Of a stretch of DNA of 64,000 nt, positions 57,771 through 64,000 are shown in pieces. This DNA comes from Chrysomallon squamiferum (lineage: Eukaryota > Mollusca > Gastropoda > Neomphalida > Peltospiridae). The notes under the pieces were generated by a model, which made no database searches, was not told where the DNA came from, and worked only from the letters and a program-made list of their open reading frames with translations. The translations under genes were made by a program, and so were the position numbers. The first letter of the stretch is position 1, and each line of letters starts with the position of its first letter. The stretch is taken from positions 8,629,193-8,693,192 of the forward strand of contig CM022675.1 in the NCBI GenBank assembly GCA_012295275.1, given 5' to 3'.

Positions 57771-58500
57771 ATTAGAAGATGAAGAGATGAGAGACTGGAA
57801 AGCAAAAAAATGGATGAAAGGGAATCAAGAGGAAAAAAGTGTGGGGGAAGCAGGAGAAAAGAGAAAGAAAGAAAGAAAGAAAAAAGAGAAAGAAAGAAAG
57901 AAAGAAAAGAGAGAAAGAAAGAGGGAAAAAGAAAGAAGAGAAAAAGCAAAGGAAGAATAAAAAGGAGATGGGAAAAAAGACAAGAGGATCCAATTAAGAA
58001 AAAAGAAAATGGAGATTATAATAGGAAAGGAAGAAGGAACGAAAAGGAAGGAGATATAAAATGAAGTGTTAGGCAATTAGGGAGGAAGGAGAGAAAAGAG
58101 CAATATATAAAATTAAAGGAAGAAATGAAAAGAAGGGAAGATGGGAACGGAAGAAAGAAAAAAGGGAGGGAGATATTAAAGAAAACAGAAGATAAAAAGG
58201 AAACAACAATTTAGAAGGAAGAATGAAAGAAAGTAAGGGAAGAAAAAAGAATAGAACAAGAAAAGAAAGATACAAAAAGGAGAATAATCAGAAGGGAAGG
58301 GATATAAAAAAAATGAGGGGGTAATGGAAGAAAGAAGAAAAAAGGAGCAATGGGAGAAATAAAGAAAGAAGGAAGGAAGAAAAGAAATTAGGATAAGAAA
58401 CAGGAGATGAACAAAGGACTCAAAAATAAAGAAAGGATTAAAAAAAAAGTCAAAAAAAAAATTGTTTGGAACAGAAGAAAAAAAAGCCCACAACAAAACA
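57771..58500. repeat. ~730-bp polypurine tract
   Basis: The + strand is almost entirely A/G (AAAGAAAG, GGAAGAAAG and AAGGGAGGG steps). Several overlapping frames on both strands are Lys/Glu/Arg-rich or Phe/Leu/Ser-rich and reflect composition only. Confidence 0.92.
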
Positions 58501-59010
58501 ACACCTCCATATGTTAGCTAAACCTGATCTACGAGATTACAACAGTTTTTAACTGAGACAAGTAGTCATTTCCTCTTTTTTCACTCAAATTATAAAAACT
58601 CCACCGATTTCATATTAAAAATATTTATCATGAAGAGATTTCTTTTCTTTTTTTTTCTCCTTTCTCTCTCTTTTTTAATAATCCTCTCTCTCTCTGAACA
58701 CTTTTTTCGTTTCTTCTCCTTCTTTTATTTGTTCAGTTTGCAGATACCTAGCCAGGGTTTACACAAGGGGATTTAAATTCATACTCGACAGCGTTGTTAA
58801 GAAGCTGTGACAGCCGATGCTGGGCCTTATAAAAGATGAGTTACCGGCTTGACTGCATTTTTATAATGTGTGCTCCAAAGTTGTTGGGGGGAAATTCATA
58901 CAGGAATTTGGCATCTCTGATACCAGAGGTGAAACACGATCAAACTATTTGTCCTTTGTTGGAGCTGTTTTAATCACCTCTCTTCAAACATCTCTGTGTT
59001 AAAGAGTAAT
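58501..59010. other. Single-copy island
   Basis: After a CT-rich part (58640-58730), 58740-58985 is balanced with ACTCGACAGCGTTGTTAAGA and GACAGCCGATGCTGGGCC. No coding frame or RNA gene was recognised. Candidate conserved noncoding DNA. Confidence 0.35.
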
Positions 59011-59116
59011 GTGTAGTGCAGTTTAGTGGTTGATTATTTGCCTGAGGCATGGTAGGTCAGGGGATCAAACCTCTTGGCATTTTTGCTGATCAGGAATTTT
59101 CCTGTTCCAGACATAT
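59011..59116 (+). mobile_element. tRNA-like head of a decayed SINE
   Basis: GTGCAGTTTAGTGGTTGATT (59017-59036) is A-box/D-arm-like, followed by TTTGCCTGAGGCATGG and GGATCAAACC (59062-59071), a B-box. About 30 bp later comes CCTGTTCCAG (59101-59110), the same head-to-core junction seen in the minus-strand copy at 54175-54352. The core is lost after this point. Confidence 0.6.
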
Positions 59117-59378
59117 TTATTTACTTAATCATTCACTGATTAGAAATTGATAATTAAATAAAATTAATGAAAGGAATTTTAGAAAGAATTTTTAAACCTG
59201 TTCTAAATATTAGTGTTAATTTTAGCCATATTTGAATATTAGATAATTACAAATTAAATAAAGATGTTAACTTCATCAGCAAAATTATTCATAGAGCACT
59301 TATAGGTGTTATTTCTAACCAGTGTTAGATTTTTTATAATTACAAAACTGATAAAAACTAAAATAATGCTCAAGCACT

Positions 59379-59410
<32 letters not shown>

Positions 59411-60000
59411 AACCACTAGTAGTCTGAATTAAGTAGATAAAATATTTCTTCCATGAAAACTCACAGTTATACATATATCAAAAAAGCATAATATTTAAAT
59501 TCTTTTAATTAAAATATGTGTGAAGTGTTGTTAAACATTTATTCTCATTAATGAAACCTAACTGTCGCAGTCTAAATTATATATTTGTATTTTTGTTTAA
59601 CAACATCTCTAACACAAAAATTAAACTGCAAATTGGGTGTGCAGTCTGAATTTAGTAAACCAAAAATGTCTCCACCAGTCATTCAAGTTCACAATTATTT
59701 AAAAAAAAAAAAAAAATAAAATAAATAAATAAATAAAATAAAATTATAAAATTAAAAACTATTAATTAAAAGTTACATGGGATGTTGTCAAACAGGAATT
59801 TTCCATTCACTCGTTTATTTCATTTTCTACTAACAAAGCTGAAATACCACGGTCGAAATCTTTGGTCACAGAAACATTCTACAGGGTTCTGCCAGCTCAT
59901 AAAACAGCTTATCAAACAAGCATACTTCATAACCTGTGAAAAGAAGATCACACAAACACACAAAAAAAAAACACAAAAAAAACCTCGGTGTGTAATTCAC
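59117..60000. other. AT-rich spacer with CA and A runs
   Basis: CA run at 59378-59410, poly-A near 59701-59716, AAAT steps to 59745. An 86-codon frame at 59782-60042 has no recognised domain. Confidence 0.5.
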
Positions 60001-60360
60001 ACACACACAGTAAACATCATCTACCGAGAACTACTGTTATAATAAACCTTTTCATTTTGCTCTATCGGATAAACCGTGTAGGTACATACAGCCGGTATAC
60101 CCTACACCCGATAACAGAAAGCAGTGCCGGTATTGTACAAGGAGAGAGAAGAGTTTATATTGTCAGCTCGCTCATTCACTGATTTCTTCACTGTAAACTG
60201 CCAGTAGCCTGCACCCAGGATGAGAGCCAGGTTGCTTTTGTCGGTGACAAAGACGTTGCATTGTCCTTTCTGTCATTCAGCGGCCTCGCGAACCTAACAC
60301 CCTGCTTGAGTGTGAAGTCTCTTTTGTGCAGGAGAAACAAGTTGTATTGTCAGTGGTCTT
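60001..60360. other. Single-copy, relatively CpG-containing island
   Basis: CA run at 60000-60009, then balanced sequence including CAGCCGGTATACCC, AGCAGTGCCGGTATTG (CCGGTAT twice, 60090 and 60127) and AGCGGCCTCGCGAACC. No gene was recognised. Confidence 0.35.
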
Positions 60361-61800
60361 CCATTGCTCTGCTTACACCCAGCAGACTGATAGAACAGTT
60401 GGTTTATTCATAAGAATTATCTGTAATCTTGTTTAGCCGTCATCATATACTTTTGCTTACACCCAGTGGTATAGAAAAATTATTTTATTTAGAAGAATTA
60501 TCTGTAATCTTATTTAGCCGTCATCATATACTTTTGCTTGCACCCAGTGGTATAGAAAAATTATTTTATTTCATGAGAATTATCTGTAATCTTGTTTAAC
60601 CGTCATCATATACTTTTGCTTACACCCAGTGGTATAGAAAAATTATTTTATTTCATGAGAATTATCTGTAATCTTGTTCTTCATCCTTTGTGTATACTCC
60701 CAGTATGATGGCAGAGATGTTTTTATTAGTAAGAATTATCTGTAATCTTATTCATCCTTCTTCATATATATCTGCCTACACCCTGTGTAATACCAGAGAT
60801 ATCTCATTTCTAAGAATTATCTTAAATCTTATTCATCGTTCTTTGCCTACTTTCTGTATGTTAGCAGAGATATTTTATTCGTAACAATAAAATTGTCCTA
60901 TCTTCTTATAACTTGACTACATCCAGTTGAATAGCAGTTATTTTATTCATAAAAATTATCCACAATATTATTCAGCGTTCTTGTAACTTGCTGTAATCAA
61001 CAGGATAACAGTTATTTTATTTATAATGATTAGCTTGTCCATAATCTTCTTCAGCCTTTTTCATATACTTTGCCTACATCCAGTAAAAGAGAAGTCATTT
61101 TATTTATAAGAATAAATTTGTCCAAACGTCTTATAATTTGCCTACACTGAAAAAGGATAGAAGTTATTTTATTCATAAGAATGAAGTTGTCCTAACTTCT
61201 TATTCAGTATTCTTCATATAGTTTGTCAATAAACAAAAGGATAGCAGAGATATTTTATTAATAAGAATAAATTAGTCCTAACTTTTTCTAACTTGCCTAC
61301 ATCCAGAAGGATAACAGTCTCTGCTTAAACATGATCCTCTAGGATAACAGAGATATTTTATTCTTTAAAATTATCATTAATCTTATTCAGCCTTCTTATA
61401 TCTTGCTTATACCCAGTGTGATAACAGAGATATTCTATTCTTAAACATTATCCATAATCTTATTCCCCCATCTTCTTATTCCTTATTTATTACACCCAGG
61501 AGATTATTTTATTCATAAGAATTTTTTTTCCATAATCTTATTCACCCATCTTCTTATTCCTTATTTATTACACCCAGGAGATTATTTTATTCATAAGAAT
61601 TTTTTTCCACAATCTTATTCATCCATATTCTTATTCCTTATTTATTACACCCAGGAGATTATTTTATTCATAAGAATTTTTTTCCATAGTCTTATTCACT
61701 CATATTCTTATTCCTTATTTATTACACCCAGGAGATTATTTTATTCATAAGAATTTTTTTTTCCATAATCTTATTCAACCTTCTTGTTTACACCTTGCAG
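60361..61800. repeat. Large ~78-82-bp tandem array
   Basis: About eighteen units with the order TACACCCAG, TATTTTATTCATAAGAATTA, TCCATAATCTTATTCA and CCTTCTTCATATACTTTGCC. Units at 60410-60690 and at 61470-61790 are nearly identical within each block (periods ~80 and ~78 bp). Units between are strongly diverged. Confidence 0.92.
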
Positions 61801-62125
61801 AATATACCTGCTTATTTGCATTATAACTGCAAAGATGACTGAAGCATATTGTCTAACAACAGTAGGGCTGTGTAATACTGCTTGTATTGTATAGTTATAG
61901 TGTTGTATACTGTTCACTGTTGTTCAGGTATCTCTGTTACCCAGTCTGTGTACTATGACCCTGTGACAAAAGGTTCTTCTGCCATGGGGGAAATTAATTG
62001 CGACCTTATCTTGAGGTCACTGACAAACTGGTGATGGAAATGGTTATATCCGGTTGGGGGATTGGGGGAGGGGGTGGTTGGACTAAAACTTTTCATCAAT
62101 AGCTAATAGTGACTGTTGAATGAAT
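61801..62125. other. Single-copy island with inverted GACCT/AGGTC
   Basis: Balanced stretch. GACCT (62002-62006) and AGGTC (62014-62018) are inverted around TATCTTG, which includes a GATA-like TTATCT. G-rich segment at 62055-62078. No coding frame. Confidence 0.35.
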
Positions 62126-62229
62126 TTAAAAAAAAAAATAATAATAATGATGATGATGATGATGATAAAATAGTAGTAGTAGTAATACTGATAATAATAA
62201 TTATATAATAATAATAATAGTAATAAAAT

Positions 62230-62295
<66 letters not shown>

Positions 62296-62320
62296 TAGAA
62301 TAAGAAGAATTAGAAGAAGG
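62126..62320. repeat. AAT/GAT/AGT trinucleotide tract
   Basis: A long pure AAT run at about 62232-62279 flanked by GAT and AGT units. Confidence 0.95.
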
Positions 62321-62930
62321 AAAATAGTGAAATATATTTTGCAGTTTTAATGTATGATCATAAACCTTTGGGAAAAGTAATTTTTCATTGTTGTCAGACA
62401 GTAACAGTTCAGTAATAAAAACAGCAATTATAATAAAACTTTATGTGCAGGTGTGGAGTTTAGGTATCCATATTTATTGTTACACCATTAGATATATTTA
62501 AAACATTAATAACAAGAAATAAAGAAATAATAATAATAATTAAAATAACAATTGAATAAGAATAAGAAGAATAATGATGATATTGATAATAACAATAGTA
62601 ATAATAGTGATGATAATAAAAATAATAATTATGATTATTATTAGAACACTATAATAATAAAAGTAGTAGTAATAGTAGGATGATACTAGCAGTAATAGTT
62701 GTAATACTAACAATATAACAATAATAACAACAATAATTATGATAGTAAAAAAACAAATAATGATAAATTTAAAAAAACAGTAGTGATAACATTAATTGTA
62801 GAGATAACAACAGGAACAACAACAACAACAACAACTACATAATTTCACAAAAGTTTTCAGAGAAAAATAAAAATATTTAAACTTGCTATTCCCATCACCA
62901 CATGAAAACATTTTAACTCTCACAATCCAA

Positions 62931-62934
<4 letters not shown>
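62321..62934. repeat. Degenerate AAT/AAC/AGT region
   Basis: Mostly AAT and AAC steps from 62520 onward, with an AAC run at 62815-62833. 62321-62500 is ordinary AT-rich sequence. Confidence 0.75.

Positions 62935-62965
<31 letters not shown>
62935..62965. repeat. Poly-A tract
   Basis: An uninterrupted A run of about 30 nt, facing a poly-T run 190 bp downstream. Confidence 0.95.
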
Positions 62966-62967
<2 letters not shown>

Positions 62968-63151
62968 TTCTAAATTCATACATCTAACTTATATTGTGAA
63001 AACTGCAACTTTTAATAATAATAATAATAATAATAAAAAAATCTCTCTGACTCCTTTTTCCTATAAATGCCAGTTTTTTTTCATCCATTGCTTACAGTAA
63101 TGAATTTTTAATGACAGTTTTAACATTACTCCAGGGTTTCAGCAAATTCTT

Positions 63152-63153
<2 letters not shown>
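62966..63153. other. AT-rich linker
   Basis: AAT run at 63016-63036. Nothing else. Confidence 0.55.

Positions 63154-63199
<46 letters not shown>
63154..63199. repeat. 46-nt poly-T tract
   Basis: An uninterrupted T run, the second longest homopolymer in the window. Confidence 0.97.
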
Positions 63200-63200
<1 letters not shown>

Positions 63201-63244
63201 ACACTTTGAGGCAAAAAATAAAGATTCTGTAGATAAAAAAAAAG

Positions 63245-64000
63245 ATTTCATAACAACAGCAAGTGGTTGGAAATGTTATGAACTCTCACCTTGAGGTTTC
63301 AAGTTCAAATCCCGTCGTTGGAGATTACAAATCTTGGCTGAATTTTCTAGTTCATTTAACTGATAAAGCTTCAAACTCTTAATTTTTGGGAGGTGATCAG
63401 GGTTCAGATCCTATCAGTGGAGGTTAGAAATTGTAAAATACTGATTGAATTTCTTTTATATGGAAAAGCAGTAAACTATAACCGTGAGGATCCTGGTTCA
63501 AAACCTGACAGAGGAAATTATAATTACAAGATTTGTTTTGAATTTCACAGTTGGTAAAACAATGAACGCCAACCAACACTGAGGATTCTAGTTCAAGTCC
63601 TGTCACAAAACAAATATCAAAATCTGGATTGAAAATTGCAATGTTCTTTTAGTTGGTAAAGGAAAGAACTCTCATCTTCAGGATTTTGGTTCAAATCCTG
63701 TTTGTGGACATTGCATATATTCCAAAATACATTGAATTTCACTTTTCATTTAACTGATAAAGAAATAAACTGCCACCTTGAGTATCATGGTTCTAGTCCC
63801 ATCTCTAGGAGATATAAATTGTAAAATTTTAATTAAAATTTTCCATTCATTTCAGTTGGTAAAGCTTTGAACTCTCATCCTGAGGACACAAGTTCAAATC
63901 CTGTCATAGCTGATTATAAATTTCAAATTTTTTACTTAATTTCACTATTTATTTTGTTTGTATGACAGGACCTCTGATGCAAAAGATTCTGGTTTAAATC
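63245..64000 (+). repeat. Tandem array of tRNA-like modules (continues past the window)
   Basis: Eight units recur with B-box-like segments (GTTCAAATCC and variants) starting at 63303, 63402, 63496, 63591, 63689, 63790, 63892 and 63992, a period of 94-102 bp. A D-arm/A-box-like TTGGTAAAGC or variant lies exactly 36 nt before the B-box start in units 1, 3, 5, 6 and 7, and 42 and 40 nt before in units 2 and 4. That is about the spacing in a real tRNA. Between them sits a conserved anticodon-arm-like GAACTCTCATCCTGAGG. An acceptor stem is not obvious and arms are decayed, so these are tRNA-derived repeats, probably from the head of a SINE, rather than functional tRNA genes. Confidence 0.8.

Noticed and set aside
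57734-58496. Several Phe/Ser/Leu-rich and Lys/Glu/Arg-rich frames on both strands
   Set aside because: All arise from the polypurine tract.
63245-64000. Functional tRNA genes
   Set aside because: B-box-like and D-arm-like parts are present, but acceptor stems and intact anticodon stems are not seen. Units are mutually diverged, so they are tRNA-derived repeats.

Overview
The window looks like animal nuclear DNA, most likely from a mollusc. It is very AT-rich and low in CpG, and it is crowded with microsatellites, poly-A/poly-T runs and many unrelated short-unit tandem arrays. I see no operons, bacterial genes, rRNA, CRISPR, phage or integrase. The molluscan assignment rests on about seven decayed copies of one tRNA-derived SINE. 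Their shared core (GTTCCAGCCAGTG, then TATGGTATGTGCTGTCCTG, then GTGGGAAGGTGCAT) matches an element I remember from mollusc genomes. Class (cephalopod, gastropod or other) cannot be settled by eye.

Only one short protein-coding exon has good support: 47433-47547 on the + strand. It has a splice acceptor, an in-frame stop just before ATG, a 26-codon hydrophilic open frame containing an IKTE motif, and a GTGAGT donor. The rest of that gene is not recognisable here, so the window is best read as the 5' part of a gene with giant introns, or a gene-poor stretch around it. Three weaker + strand exon candidates (8287-8383, 24746-24775, 31071-31516) could be untranslated or tiny exons of the same transcription unit. 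Nearly all other long open frames are translated simple repeats (poly-K, poly-I, poly-S/L/F, poly-N, poly-H).

Layout. 1-8 kb: microsatellites, a ~70-bp array (1.5-2.0 kb), a TAATCA-rich array (3.2-3.9 kb) and trinucleotide repeats. 8-15 kb: ATT tracts and arrays of ~145, 23-24, ~110 and ~165 bp. 15-24 kb: pyrimidine-rich tracts, 36-bp, 50-bp and ~22-bp arrays, a ~62-bp array, and several more complex single-copy islands. 24-34 kb: SINE fossils, a CpG-dense patch (26.7 kb), a 28-bp array and a ~70-bp array. 34-44 kb: a ~950-bp polypyrimidine tract, (GA)n, an RFX-like/octamer element (37.1 kb) and a 33-bp array (42.9-43.7 kb). 44-54 kb: the coding exon, a 42-bp array and a duplicated ~55-bp element (49.5 and 52.5 kb). 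54-64 kb: a minus-strand SINE, several arrays, a polypyrimidine-to-polypurine switch (57.2-58.5 kb), a ~78-82-bp array (60.4-61.8 kb) and, at the right edge, eight tandem tRNA-like units with a ~98-bp period.

The most unusual item is the right-edge array of tRNA-like modules (63245-64000). Five of its units keep exactly 36 nt between the D-arm-like TTGGTA position and the B-box-like GTTCAAATCC. Between the repeats lie islands of ordinary-complexity sequence with transcription-factor-like motifs (X-boxes, an octamer, a DR1, a COE/EBF palindrome). These are candidates for conserved regulatory DNA, but conservation could not be tested here.
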